Shown here: positions 24,063 to 36,352 of the stretch, piece after piece
Position numbering within the stretch: position 1 is the stretch's first letter
Layout: each line of letters begins with the position of its first letter
Assembly (NCBI GenBank): GCA_025642065.1
Contig: JAODUP010000090.1
Span: 226,501 to 290,500, forward strand
Direction of reading: 5' to 3'
Length of the DNA: 64,000 nucleotides
Source: Paralvinella palmiformis
Lineage: Eukaryota; Annelida; Polychaeta; Terebellida; Alvinellidae
Made by a program: the position numbers and the translations under genes
Notes under the pieces: model-generated
The model's database searches: none
What the model saw: the letters and a program-made list of their open reading frames with translations, nothing else
Told to the model about the DNA's origin: nothing

Positions 24063-26513
24063 TTAGTCCAGTAACAGTAAAACTACAATTCCCTCAGCCG
24101 CCTCCAGATGTAGCTTACTTAAATTAACCTTCTCTCCTTCCTGGATTTCTTCTGATGATCGTTTCCCTTTGGCATGAGCGACAACCTTTCCATACCCCAC
24201 GCCAGCAGAGAAAGAGAAGTCCTCAATGGTTGGCCTTGTGCCAAAATTTAGGATGATAAGATATGGAGCATTATCTTTAGCAAAACGTAAGAATGAAAAT
24301 ATATTATCATTGATAACAGAGTACTGAAGTTTTCCATGTTGGAACGATGGATATTTTCGTAGTGTTGCTAATCGCTGGTAAAGCTGGAGTGTTGAAGTTG
24401 TAGATGGATCATTTTGTTGGACCTAACCAGGAATAAATACATCAAATTCAATTTATCAAAGCAGGGCAAAGTGCACAGACATTTTTGTTTGATTAAAAAT
24501 AGTTGAAATAAATCATACTGTGAACAAAACATAGGTACCTCAACATTGACAGTGAGATAATCAGGATGTACAGGTAACCAAGGGGTGTCACCATCAGTAA
24601 AGCCCCCATGTTTCTCATTATTCCACTGCATTGGACGTCTTCCAGGATCTCGTGAATGCTAGTGTGAAAATTTCAGAATCATAATGCTTAACATTTACTA
24701 CACACACACACAATCCAGAAAGGAAATAATATGTTTTTAAATCAAGTACATCAACAGATTACTATTCTTGATTTATTTAACCAAATGGCTGTAGTAAGCC
24801 AATTGTTGATATCAAACTACCAGTATTCTGACACTCACAGTTACATTAAATCTTGCCATGATATCTTTGTGACCTGCCCCAACCAGAGTGCTCTGATCCA
24901 TGCCAATCTCCTCTCCATAATATGTCACTACTATGCCAGGTGTGAGCATCATCAGCATATTATATATGCTCTGATATTCAGACCCTCTATATTGTATACC
25001 ACGGCCATAGTCTGGACTGCTTGACTGTTAGATATAAACAATATACAGTTGAAATTAACTAAAACTGATTTACTACATAGTTTATAATAGGTGCAAAGCT
25101 TTGGCTGTGTGGCTAAGAATTTATTAAATGGGCTAAAGGTTTTTTTACAATTATTTAGAAATTCTACAAGAGCATACAATTAAGCATACACATTGATATT
25201 TACATTATATAGAAAAATTACTGTATTTGTTATTTCTTATGCCATAAATTTCCTTGGACATATAGAAACTTCATGATGTCCCAATATTTATACATTTCTC
25301 CAAGCTCTAATCTTATTAATCACCATCCATAAGACATCATTATCTGTTGGTACATGGGTAATCCAACCATCTATGATATCATGTATACAGATACCACCAC
25401 AGCTTGCAGGTAACTTAGTAAAGACTGGTGTTAGGGGTGCATCAGATCCTGTGTAATAATATTTGGCCGCATCACTTAATAACTCATCTTCTACATACAC
25501 AAAAAATGGTCTGAAAGAGAGTAAGATGTAAATATTCATAATATATTATCATTATTCATACTATATTTAAAAATAATTGTTTTAAAACTTTATCAAGATT
25601 AAATATTGCTATAAACACAGATACAATAGTGGTTATTGACCCATAGCATAAATTTAATTACATACCTAAAAATAGGGAATTTATAGCTTTTTGTTGTCAA
25701 GTTCCAAATCAAAATTTTACATAAAACAAATTACAGATAATTTACATCATTTTGCAAATGAAATTTAAATGTATGCATTGCAGGAGATGTCAATCTACTC
25801 AAAAACCTAAAAAATCCACTTAATTATCCTTTTAATAACAAAGCTACTATTCCGCACATTTTTTTCTTTTCTTTTAATCCATGACCTTCAATAACATCAC
25901 GCCATGATCCAAGGTACTCGTGCACTTCTGGTTGATCCACAGTAAATATATGATCCAAAGAGTCATAGTCATTCTGAAAAATATTTGAAAAGAAAATGCA
26001 AATCTTACATTCAGCTCAAATTTACTACCTAAAAATAGCAGTAGCTGGTACATACAGCTCAATAATGATAATAAACACACACAAAATTTGATGTTTGTAA
26101 CCAAACACTATTTGGTCTATTCAGAGTGACATACAATGTGTAAATCAATTGAACAGTTTTCTTTTGTTAAAATGTAAACTATTCTCATATTTCATTAGTG
26201 ATATGCTACCAGCATACAAAATAATGTGGTTCTGGTTAAGATGACACACAGTAAATTTTGGAAAAGTAAATGAACTGTCTCCAAGAGTAAACTAATGATT
26301 TAAAATGAGTAGTTGCTAAACAAGGGAACAGAGATGGTCAAGTTTAGTGCAGTGAGCACAGTTTTCTTTTAACATGGAGAATAACACATACAATAGGCCA
26401 CTTCTAAACTCCAAACCTACAAAAAGATGGCCACATGTAGAGAAAATATTTTGATGATCAAGTCAGATTTTTTACTCTGCTGAAATAATTCCTATAACTG
26501 AAATGATCTCGGA

Positions 26514-26547
<34 letters not shown>

Positions 26548-29500
26548 CTGGTACTTAAAATCAACAAAAATAATAAAACTGACATGGAAGAATCATTCTG
26601 AATGATCTATTATGAGTATCAACCATCAGGATATTGCCAGAAGATAGATATTTAAACTATTGCATACACGGACATTTCAACCTAATCACATCAAACCTGA
26701 TTAATCACAGAAATCTATTTGATAAACCTGGAAATCAAACTTAAATTCATTTCAAATTTACTACTTTTTTATAGAACATGTTTTATAATTATAAACATTA
26801 ACAGTTACCAATTTCATGCAAAACAAATAAAATTAGGTGAGAGGTTATTTGTATCTGGATAATATTAATGACAAAGTAAATAATTAACTCAGGATAACAG
26901 TCAGTCATCTGACATGATCATTATAGTAACAGTGTATTTACCTCAGGAATTTCTTCTCTCTCATTTGGTGGTTCATCAAGAGTGACCTCCTCTGTTTCAA
27001 ACAGTACATGTGTACCATCAGCTAATACCCCATCAATGCCTTTCTCCAACCAAAACTGTAGTATGCGCTACAAAAAGACACACTGATAAGGTATAATAGT
27101 TGACCAGAACCAGATTCAGTATCGGTACACAACAGAACTCCAGAGAGGTAGCCAGCTTTTATATATAATGTATGGCTTTAGGACAGCTTAAGGACAATGG
27201 GCAGAAAACTTTGTAGAATCTTCTACAAAGAATTATCAAACAGTAAGATTTATAAAGCAATGCTGCAGTAAAAATAATTGACTTATATATCAAAATATTT
27301 AATGTAAATTTGTTCTTAGGGCAGCTGAGTTATAATAACACTTCTAATATAATTACAAATATTATATTCATTTACATATTTGCACATAATGAATAGAAAA
27401 TTTGCATAAAATATGTTTTTGTACAGAGTAATTACAAAAATAAAGTAAAATAACTGTATTATCTTACCCCTATTTCCAGATGGATAGCATTCTCTCTGTG
27501 GTTCAGATCAGGCATGCTCTCATGATAAAAATGATAATAAAATTGTCTACGTTCATGATCCCATGTCCAGGCAGGACCTCCATATTTACTTAACTGAAAC
27601 AGTGATAGCAAACGACAACATAAATAAATAATACCGAAAAACCTATATGGGTACATTATGATTTATGTTAGACTGATGTTCTTTGTGAACCCTTAAAACA
27701 ATATGGTATTGCATTATCTTACCCAGTTACTTGGAGGTTCCCTCGTGCCATTTTCCAGCAGTCTACCACTGTGCCAGATATAATATTCTTTATAAGGATT
27801 GTTCACTCCACCTTTTCTACTCTGCCTAAACCATTTGTGCAGTCTACTTGTGTGATTTGGTGTAAATTCCAGAATTACCTTAATACCTGACCAAGAAACA
27901 TGATAACACTAACATAAATAAATGTATTCCATCTGTATCTAGTAATATAACTGAGGCACTAATATTTATTAAATTAGTAACCAAGGATGTTAGTTGACAC
28001 TTCTGTTGAATCTAGTCAGAAGTGTATCTAAATTTGTTTACAAAAAGGGAAGAGATAAACTTTCAAAAACATCACTAACATATTTACTCCAGATTTGTTA
28101 TAACATACTAAAGTAACACTTAAAAATGTATCAGTAAATAGAAAATACTCATGTGAAATTTTCTTTATTGAAACCTAGCAGCATATCCAAATTAATAGAT
28201 ATGGCCAACTAATATGCTGGACTGAGTTTATTCATCACAAGTTTTCACATTCTTGTAATCAGTTTAATTTGAGGCTTCAGCCAATCAACATATACATTTT
28301 AAGGTACTAGCCAGTCAAAGTTGGGACACCGATGGTTTAACCTTTGCACCAAAAACAGGTTTAGAAACCTAAAATGTACAAAGCCAAACATTTGCTATTT
28401 TTGGAATAATAATAATTTCAAACTTCTATACTGCCAATATCTTGAAAAGAATTGAACTCGGTAGTGCACATAGTACAGGAGTTGGGCACGCTCACAGTCC
28501 AGGTACAATGCAAAATTCATCAACAAATGATCGGATGCAGTGGAAACTTAGGAGGGATAAGCAAGTCTGAAAAGGTGAGTTTTCAAATGGTGACAGAAAG
28601 AAGCCATGCTATTTGACTTAATATGATCAGGGAGTGAGTTCCAAAGATTAAAACTGTCCAAAATGTAATAACTAATTTTTAAAGGAATTGTTTGTCCAAA
28701 ACTTGAAATCTAGAATGTTAATTTATTTTTGTACTACTCAAGTTAATAAAATCACAACTATTCTCTTTATTGAGTATCATTTGTAATCCATATATACTCA
28801 AACTAATTATTTTCGTTCACTTGTTGACTACATGTGGAGACCAGCAATGACTATGTATGATATTGTTCTCTGTAGATCACTTCTTGTGCTGTACAGCTTC
28901 TTCTGGAGAGTTGTTGTCCAGGGAGTCTCCCTCAGCTGCTGTAGGTTTATGGAGTCTTGAATGGCATGTACACTCATCACTTCTGCTTCTCCACCAGCCA
29001 GTACCTCTTATGTGTATGCTGGTTCAACCTGGTGTGTCCAGTCCTTAATCGGAAAATAATGACCTGTCCTGACAGTATAACAGGTAATAATCATTGGTTT
29101 GTTTTGGAGGTTTATCAAGAGATTTAATATGGGATTTCATCTCTTCATATGTCACCCAGTTATCCTCCTGTTCTTTAGCTGCACCCAGTTTTGCCAGTCT
29201 GTCTACATTTTCATATCCTGGTATGCCACAGTGAGTAGAGATCCAATGTAACACACTATGATTGACACTGCTGATAAGATGTAGGGCTTCTGAAAGTCTG
29301 TCAAGCTTGTTCCTTTCCGGAGCCTGGAGGGCAGAGAGAGCATCTGTCAGGAAGCCAAAATGTGAGCAGTTATCCTTTTTGGTGCTGATGATGTGGGCAA
29401 CATGAATGACAGCCTCAACACATGCAGTTTACAACTGTAGGAAAATGTGCCTCCTCTTGGTAGCCATTGGGTCCATGGTGTATAGTCCAGACCCTCCAGG

Positions 29501-31237
29501 TTCCACTGCATTTGTTTGCAACTAATTACCTACCAAATCTAATCCACTTTGTTGTATACACTAAAGACAATAATTCTTATTTGTACTAGTCCTATTAATT
29601 GTTTGTGGTGTGTGATTGTGAACATTTTGTATTACTGTACCAGGACATAACCTTTAGTACATATCAACAATATACATACTAATATATCATGTATATAGTA
29701 GTGAGAACAGTATTAACTTGAAATATATCAGACATGGGGTCAATTCCATTTTGTCAATTCGACTCAATTCCATTTGGTCAATCCCAATTCCACATCAAAT
29801 TTATCAATTCTAAATGTATCAATTCCAAATTTTACTGATTGTTTTTTACCTACTACTTTTTACCATGAGTAGGTACTCCAAGTACCTACTCCAAGTAGGA
29901 TTGTCATGGAAGAAGTATTTCTGAATTAAAAAATTGAATGGTAAATTAATTTGTGGATTTAAATTTTTGTAGGAAACATCAATTCCAATTTTATCAATTC
30001 CATTTTTAAAATAGTCAATTCCAATTTCGGAATTGACCATCAATTCCAAAATTGACCCAATGTCTGATATATATATATATATAATGCTTTAAAAAGCAGA
30101 AAAGGTGATTAGTATTTGTTGTTAGTATTATAGCATGGCAAAGTAGAACAGTGTATTTAGACAAGCCAGATTTCAATTTCTTAATGTTCAGTCTCCTGTC
30201 TTTGGACAGGTTTAAGCCTACTCAGACAGGTTTCCACACTGACCTGTCCAAAACAAGTTTTGAGCTGTCCAAACCCCAACCCTGTGGCTAGTGCCTCACT
30301 CATATGAAATGTTTTGGTGACAACAAATATATAATGACAATAAAACCAGCCTGTGTAGTATTACTAATAATACATTATGGGAAAGAAAGGCCCAGGTTAT
30401 TCACTAAGTCATATAAGTTAGTCAGAGATAATAAGTACAATACCAAGTTGATGTAATTCATCAATCAGTTGTTTGAAGTCATCCATAGTGCCAAATTTCG
30501 GATTGACTGACAAGAAGTCTGCCACATCTTTGCCCTGATCTACCATTGGTGAATCAAATATGGGACTAAGCAATACAGCATCTATGTGTAAGTAGTGCAG
30601 GTGATCAATTCGTTGTCTGATTCCTGAAATGATCGAATCAGAAGTAATGTAAATGAGATGTTTACCTGAATATAAATAAATTTTACTGATAATTGTATTG
30701 GTTTTCTTAAGTAATTATATTTACACATTTTGGAATTCAATTACCCATTAAATCTCCAATTCCATCACCATCTGAGTCTCTGAATGATTGTACATAGATT
30801 CTATAGATTAGAGACTTTTTCCACCAGAATTCTGGTTCTGTCTTTTTATCATCCAATCCATACTCCTGTTTTAATCTCTCCAGTTGTTTAACATTATAAT
30901 AGTTAACAAAGAGTATAAAAAATCCAACACATCCTATGAGCAACATATAAGCAGCTCCTTGAGTTAACAAAGGCGTGTTTTGTGAACCCCTTTCCCTTTC
31001 CTTCATGAAGTTTTCTCTGTCAGCCTCTTCTGTGTCAGAGTCTTCGTAATATATTTTTAGCAGTTCCAGATATTCTGGATCATCCATGTCTGGTTCGGGC
31101 ATGTTCAAGGAAAACATTCCCTGCTGTTTTGCCAATTTTTTCGTTCGTCTCCTGGGCGGCATAGCTGCGATGGCGTTTTGTTTGTGTTCCGAATGTTGAT
31201 CACTGGCCGAGAGCCATGACAAATCTTCTCTGTTCAT
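24063..31237 (-). CDS. rBAT/SLC3A1-like heavy chain of a heteromeric amino-acid transporter (10 exons)
   Basis: Exons, 5' to 3': 31237-30745, 30623-30444, 27886-27723, 27593-27468, 27067-26942, 25973-about 25886, 25510-25294, 25024-24845, 24658-24539 and 24422-24063 (stop TAA). All junctions close in phase except exon 6/7. The product is about 685 residues. It has an acidic cytoplasmic N-terminus, one helix (about 95-113), then a GH13 alpha-amylase-like ectodomain: [41 protein letters not shown] and DLN in a B domain, GVLADGT at the usual nucleophile position, [15 protein letters not shown] and MQWNN. The B domain and length match rBAT rather than the shorter 4F2hc. Such proteins are type II membrane glycoproteins that carry an SLC7 light chain to the plasma membrane. 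Sequons include NHTS, NGT and NSS. There is no Cys just outside the helix, where the family normally forms its disulfide with the light chain. The carboxyl end GIVVLLLLD is short compared with mammalian rBAT. Confidence 0.9.
26517..26546. repeat. (TA)n microsatellite in SLC3A-like intron 5
   Basis: About 15 TA units in the intron between exons 5 and 6. No other repeat is seen in that intron. Confidence 0.9.
28410..28690 (-). mobile_element. CR1-like LINE copy 4, 3' end only
   Basis: On the minus strand, about 28.67 kb downward reads [16 protein letters not shown] and then a [15 protein letters not shown] end with a stop. This is the pol C-terminus typical of CR1 LINEs (compare LWNKLPANIRN at 0.6 kb). 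The left end carries AATAATAATAAT at about 28406, the 3' tail. It lies inside intron 2 of the SLC3A-like gene, in the same orientation as that gene. Confidence 0.72.
28860..29510 (-). mobile_element. LINE fragment with RNase H domain
   Basis: The minus-strand frame at 29254-29045 begins [20 protein letters not shown]. This matches the HW-[IV]-P-[SG]-H-x-G-I-x-G-N-E-x-A-D signature of the RNase H domain carried by Jockey/I-type LINEs, with the conserved Asp kept. Flanking sequence to about 29510 and 28860 looks like the same element in broken frames. It is a second LINE lineage, distinct from the CR1 copies, in intron 2 of the SLC3A-like gene. Confidence 0.72.
29724..30076. mobile_element. MITE-like inverted-repeat element in SLC3A-like intron 2
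   Basis: The outer ends are inverted copies: left TATATCAGACATGGGGTCAA (from about 29724) and right, read inward on the minus strand, TATATCAGACATTGGGTCAA (from about 30073). The interior is a series of TCAATTCCA-like blocks in direct and inverted orientation. There is no coding capacity. A TA duplication at the insertion point cannot be separated from the adjoining (TA)n. Size of about 350 bp, terminal inverts and no ORF fit a non-autonomous DNA transposon. Confidence 0.7.
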
Positions 31238-31299
31238 GTTTCCTGTTGAACTTTGTCCACCTCGACCTCGTTTATCAGTTTCAATCTGAATATTCTATT

Positions 31300-32060
31300 G
31301 GCCAGACCGATATGTCATAGACCTAGATAGAGGCTAAGTGGGTCCAATAAGGCATAACCTAACACTCATTTACTGAAATAGTCAATAGATATAGAGTATA
31401 GATCTAAACGACTAAACTAATGTAAACACGCATCGACATGATGATGATCGAATTGACCAAACTTTTGTAATATCTTCGCAGAAATGGCGCATATTTTATT
31501 AGTATAAAACCATAAAACGTTACTTGTAACTATCTTTCAGGAGAGTCTGTCCATGTTTGGTACTCACAAATCAATTACCAATATAAATAAAAAGTTCACA
31601 ACATGTTAAGCCACCTAACAGGACTAGCCACGGCCATTACTAATTCTCACCATGAACTTTAAATGTAAATGGCGGAAATTAATCGAAATAGCCGTGGTCG
31701 TCGCCATAACTTAAATGAGATTTTGCGCAATTCTTCAACGTACGGCTAATAGTGTTGATCCCTTTGTTTTAAAGCTTAAACACTTTCTCAGTAAGTATGG
31801 CACTGTAAAGTGATTGTATCTAGCAGTATAGATCTAGTCCATTCTAGATCTAGACCTATCTAGATCTAGTAGAACCCTATTTTTCACTTGTTGAAATGTA
31901 GTGAATCTCATGGCACTAATTAAAAGAGATAGCATGGTAATATAGTCTGTATTTATTATTATTGTATTCAGTATTTCAAATCAAAAATATAAAACCATTT
32001 TAAAACAATCGGCAGTAAACGATTGCTTCGCTTGTAATCTTTTTCTTGACTTCAATAGCC
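31300..32060. other. upstream region of the SLC3A-like gene
   Basis: About 760 bp between the start of the minus-strand transporter gene and the tRNA-Gly. It presumably includes the transporter's promoter and 5' untranslated region. No TATA box is convincing. A cluster of AGATCTAG-type short repeats lies near 31820-31870. Nothing else is recognised. Confidence 0.45.
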
Positions 32061-32064
32061 ATGA

Positions 32065-32135
32065 GCATCGGTGGTTCAGTGGTAGAATGCTCGCCTGCCA
32101 CGCGGGCGACCCGGGTTCGATTCCCGGCCGATGCA
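32065..32135 (+). tRNA. tRNA-Gly (anticodon GCC)
   Basis: A clean 71-base tRNA without intron. The acceptor stem GCATCGG pairs perfectly with CCGATGC, followed by discriminator A. Internal A box TGGTTCAGTGG and B box GGTTCGATTCC are intact. The anticodon stem CTCGC/GCGGG closes the loop CTGCCAC, with anticodon GCC at 32097-32099. A T-run follows as polymerase III terminator. Unlike the SINE heads elsewhere in this window, all stems pair, so this is a functional-looking gene. Confidence 0.97.
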
Positions 32136-32137
32136 AC

Positions 32138-32147
32138 TTTTTTTTTT
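32138..32147 (+). terminator. polymerase III terminator of tRNA-Gly
   Basis: Ten consecutive T residues on the non-template strand, three bases past the discriminator base of the tRNA; four or more T is enough for polymerase III. Confidence 0.9.
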
Positions 32148-32304
32148 CAAACAATATATATTATTTCTCTATCTAAATTCAAAATTCAGTAAAATATTAG
32201 GGGGTATGACAGTAACATCTACATAATACCTGGAAACAACGTAGACGTGCATCTTATACTTTTATGTTTGATTCAATGTTTGCTGCTTTCACCTGCTAAC
32301 TAAT

Positions 32305-34340
32305 CATTCAATTCAATTTAAACTTTTATTGCGCTTATTTTTGGTTAAACGAATTCTAAGGCGCGACTAAACCAGACCAGATACCTATGCCATATTCCTT
32401 GGATCGAAAAAGTTTGTCGCCACCGGAACAGATCGGTTGAGTGAAGAAGGTTCAGGTGGATATGTATCCTGAAAAAGATGTCTTTAGCCTTTGTCCGAAA
32501 CATGATACTGTTGGGGCAGAACGAACTTCGTGAATTCCACAATAAAGGACCATCGTAGCTGAAACAGTTGTGAAAGTATATTTTTGACTTGTTTACGCAA
32601 GGTTTGTAAACATAACATGAAGGTACCGGTTGTCAGGGGTACTGCGCCTTGTGTTGACTTGGCAGGTGTAGTATGTCAAATGAGGAATGTGGTATGCTGG
32701 GTCACCAATGTCCAGAAATTTGTATATAATACATACTGTTTTGAAACGTATTCGATGCATAGCGGGCAGCCAATGTAGAGGTCTTAGAACAGGAGTAATA
32801 GGGGAGAAGTTAGATGAATGTTTGACTATGCACGGCAAGGAATTTTGGTAAACGTTGTAGTTTTTAAGATCGCAACAGGATAATAAACGAAAGAGAGATT
32901 TGTAGTAGTCGAGCTTGCTGTTGACTAAAGCATTTGCGACGGTGACTTCTATGTTTTCGGTGAGATGATGCCTGATTCTTCTGAGGTCACGAAGATCAAC
33001 CAACAAGACCTACAGATCGATGCAACGTGGCTCGAGAAGGAAAAATCAGAATAAAAAATAACACCTAAATTACGAGCTTTGTCCGTAGGACTAATAACAT
33101 TACCTAATATATCAACAGGGAAAAAAACAGCCAACTTTTCTCACTGTGATTTGTTACCAAGCAAGATGAATTATATTTTATCCGGGTTTAATTTTAGTTT
33201 ATTTGTTATCATCCAGCTTTGGACACCTGTAAGATATGTTTGGAGTGTCGCAGTAGAAAAATTGGTTGGGGTAAGTGATATATATATATATATATATAGC
33301 TGGGTGTCGTCTACGTAGAAGTGGTAATTTACTGTTTTGTATGTGGAAAGTATTTTATTTAGAGGAGTTGTATACAAGGAGTACAAAATTGGGACCAGAA
33401 CTGATCTTTGGGGAACGCCATATAGTAAGTCTGCTGGATCAGGCAGTACGTCACCGCCAGTCCAAGACCACTCCACTCATGACAAACCAAGATGACAGAC
33501 AGTTCAAGAGAACTCTGTGATCAATAGTGTCAAAGGCAGCCGACAGGTCTAGTAAAACTAGAGCACTCGGCATGCCTTTTGACAACGAAGTGTGTATATC
33601 GTTCTTTATACACAGCAGAGCAGTCTCGGTTTAGTGGCCTCTCTTGTACGCAGACTGGTAGTGGTTATCTAGGTTGTTAGAATCAAGTGTTGCTTGAGTT
33701 GCGATGCAATGACCTTTTCCACCAGCTTAGATATGAAACAAAGGCCAGATACTGGACGGTAATATTTAAGCTCGTCCTTGGACAATGGGTTTTTTTTTTA
33801 ATCGGAGGAGTAACAACTTCTTGTTTCCAACAACTAGGTACAAAACCTTCAGCCAAAGAACAGTTTACTAATTTAGTAATGGAAGGTAGTAAAATATCGG
33901 AAAATTCTTTAACTAAATGGGTGGGCCAAGCATCAAGCATGAACAATTTTGTGGGAGAGGCAAGCAACACTTTGTTGAGTTGTTCTTGCGTTATGGGAGA
34001 GAAATGTTACAGCTTAGCAGGTGAGATGTTTGGCGAGTTATTCATACTAGCTTAGGTTTGGTTAGACATTTGGTTTTAAGTGGGACATGTTGGTCTAGTA
34101 CATAGGAGAGATTACTAATATATTGAGCATAAAGGTCAGAAACATTGTCGGAGGGTGAGGAGACAAAAGCGGTGTTGAGTAAATCACACCTCATTTGATC
34201 ACGATCTATTCTGTGATATTGACGAAACGTAATCTGTTTAGCTGTGTATTTTGATGGTGATCTGAAATCTAACTTACAGCCAACACAAAAATTATTCGCT
34301 AATGCAACCAATATTGGAAACGTTGTCAATATCCGACGGA
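32305..34340 (-). mobile_element. CR1-like LINE copy 2, frame-shifted
   Basis: Minus-strand pol fragments in order from 34.33 kb: a region with DAWPTHLVKEFSDILLPSIT (33.97-33.68 kb), a diverged LVLLDLSAAFDTIDH region near 33.55 kb, LLYGVPQRSVLVPILYSLYT and FYVDDTQLYI (33.48-33.17 kb, catalytic YVDD), NKLKLNPDKI, then SKLDYYKSL and LRPLHWLPAMHRIRFK (33.0-32.6 kb). The left end near 32305 is AATTCAATTTAAAC, close to the tRNA-Gly. The endonuclease domain is absent and frames are broken, so it is non-functional. It differs from the 0.4-kb copy in sequence, so it is a separate subfamily. Confidence 0.87.
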
Positions 34341-34699
34341 GTGATAAGACAATCGAGAGTGTGACTGTGGATGTGAGCTGGGAAATCTATGTGTTGGACC
34401 AGATTGCAAGAATCTAGCATTGATTTGAAATTCAAAATACTGTTGTGGTCGATTTCCAAGTGGCTATTAAATCACCACAGATTAACGTTGGAGACCATAA
34501 AGAAGGAAAGCATAAAACTACATGAACTCATCCAAGAACACAGATTCCAGAACCAGGTCTAGATTGACCCAAAATATATCATATTAATGCAACATTTTAC
34601 AAAGACTACGACATTTTCAAATGACCCCAAACTGCGCGTAGTCACCACCAAACCGTCAAAATTCTTTTTTTATGGGGAAATCACCCCGCTTCCAGTGTT

Positions 34700-34918
34700 T
34701 CCATGACGGGGCCTGTGACATACCCTGAGGGTGGTCACTGCCAGAGTGTTTTACGTCCTCAGTGTGTCTTTAACGTCTCCCTTTATTTTTTTATAATTCA
34801 GTGGTGACGACAGCGCCATTTAACGTGGTCAGCCACCCACGATGTTGTGAGCCGAGAAATTAATCTCTGGAAAAGTGTTAACCTCTTGTTGGGATCGAAT
34901 CTGTGACCCTTGGCAGCC
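34700..34918 (-). mobile_element. tRNA-derived SINE family A, copy 3, head deleted
   Basis: Shares the family A body (GGCAGTGACCACCCTCAGGG on the minus strand, then the conserved block). It stops inside the head after the B-box region: the sequence jumps from CCTTGGCA directly to GCCCTATTTATAGC, which in the 7.1-kb copy lies outside the SINE. Confidence 0.82.
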
Positions 34919-35005
34919 CTATTTATAGCTATTTTTTAATTGCTGTATCTTTCTTCAAAGCAATACTATATAAACTATATAACCCAATTGTCACTGTCTT
35001 CACAG

Positions 35006-35048
<43 letters not shown>
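35006..35048. repeat. (TG)n microsatellite
   Basis: About 21 TG units, abutting the left 243-bp direct repeat. Confidence 0.9.
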
Positions 35049-35051
<3 letters not shown>

Positions 35052-35291
35052 GGGTACATAGTAAGATGCAACAGGCACAGAGCATCAACATATCTAAACA
35101 TCCTTCGAAACCTACCTCCATAAATCTAAATACAACTATACATACATTAATCTAAAAATAAAATGTTCCATACCTCCACATATTGATAAATGTGTGCGTA
35201 TACCTAAGCATGTGTCTGGTCTACTCATCAGCCTGTGGGAACCAGCTAATTCGCTTTTCGTACGCGACAAATATGTCACGCCCACAGGAAA
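35049..35291. repeat. 243-bp direct repeat, left copy
   Basis: Begins TTAGGGTACATAGTAAGATG and ends TCACGCCCACAGGAAA. The copy at 36353-36595 has the same length and orientation and differs by eye at only two positions (GATGC/GAGGC and CATCAG/CATTAG). The 1,061 bp between them have no recognisable protein domain. It could be the terminal repeat of a small non-autonomous LTR-type element or one arm of a recent tandem duplication. Confidence 0.92.
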
Positions 35292-36352
35292 GCGGCTACA
35301 TGCAGGCTACGTACAAAAAGCGGAAGCACGTAAAAACATACCCTTTGATACCACAGCTCGCAGCAAACAACACGTGCGTGTGGTTCAATGGTGACTTGCT
35401 ACATACATATCATAAACTATTTTGACACCACAGTTTACATTCAACAGTAATTTTCTGTGGTCCAAAAGAAACCTGTATATAAAGCATTTCGACACCTCAG
35501 ATGCTGACCTCAGCTTTATTCTGGGTTCGAATAACTGAATAAATCCTACCTATAAGAACCATGTATCAACACACGTCCGACTGGTCTGGCGTCGAAGTTC
35601 TTCTCTAACCTAAGTGAAAATTCAAGCCCTATATATAGCCTCAGCGTGTTAACAAACATTACAGTTTGTTCATAACAAAGAGAATGTACACTAACTCAGT
35701 ATGGACTCACTAAAGCGATTTAACTAAAATATAAACAAAGTAGCAATACCGCACAATGGATTATTACTGGACTAGAACGAAATATCGTCTCAAACCTGAG
35801 TAAATACTATGATTTACTCGAACCTAACAGCTAACCCTCATACGTTTCCGTTCATCACTAAGGGAACGTTCATTCACGCTTAATTTAGCGTCCCTAAGTA
35901 TATGCAGTTAGGTGTGGTGGGATCTAAATTAAAGCGCCTATCCACTTGATCTATTTGACCCATGGTCGAGAACAGCGGATTTCAGGCAGATCTCCGATAC
36001 TGCGAATGACACGTCGGGATTATAATAGCTATACATTTAACAAATTTCCTATATCAGTGTAATCTAATTACTCATAATATGGGAAAAAACTCTGTCCGCA
36101 GCTTAATACCCATGGAGATGCCTGCCGGAGTAACAAACGACTCCAGGAGTATAAATCCATCAAGCAGCATTGTATGAATTAATAGGTCGTTTCGCCAGAC
36201 CACATAAGAGGACAACAATATAGATTCTACATTATACATAACAAAGCTAATAAACTCAAACATGTTGTAATAACGACATAACTTTCTTACATTGGTGTAA
36301 TAAGGAATCTGGATGGAAATAGATAAGATGTCTTGCACGGGCAATGTGCGTT
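35292..36352. other. spacer between the 243-bp direct repeats
   Basis: No coding region is recognised; the 117-codon minus-strand frame at 36072-36425 runs into the repeat and has no domain. Immediately after the left repeat there is no obvious tRNA primer-binding site, and before the right repeat no polypurine tract, so an LTR interpretation lacks its usual support. Confidence 0.5.
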
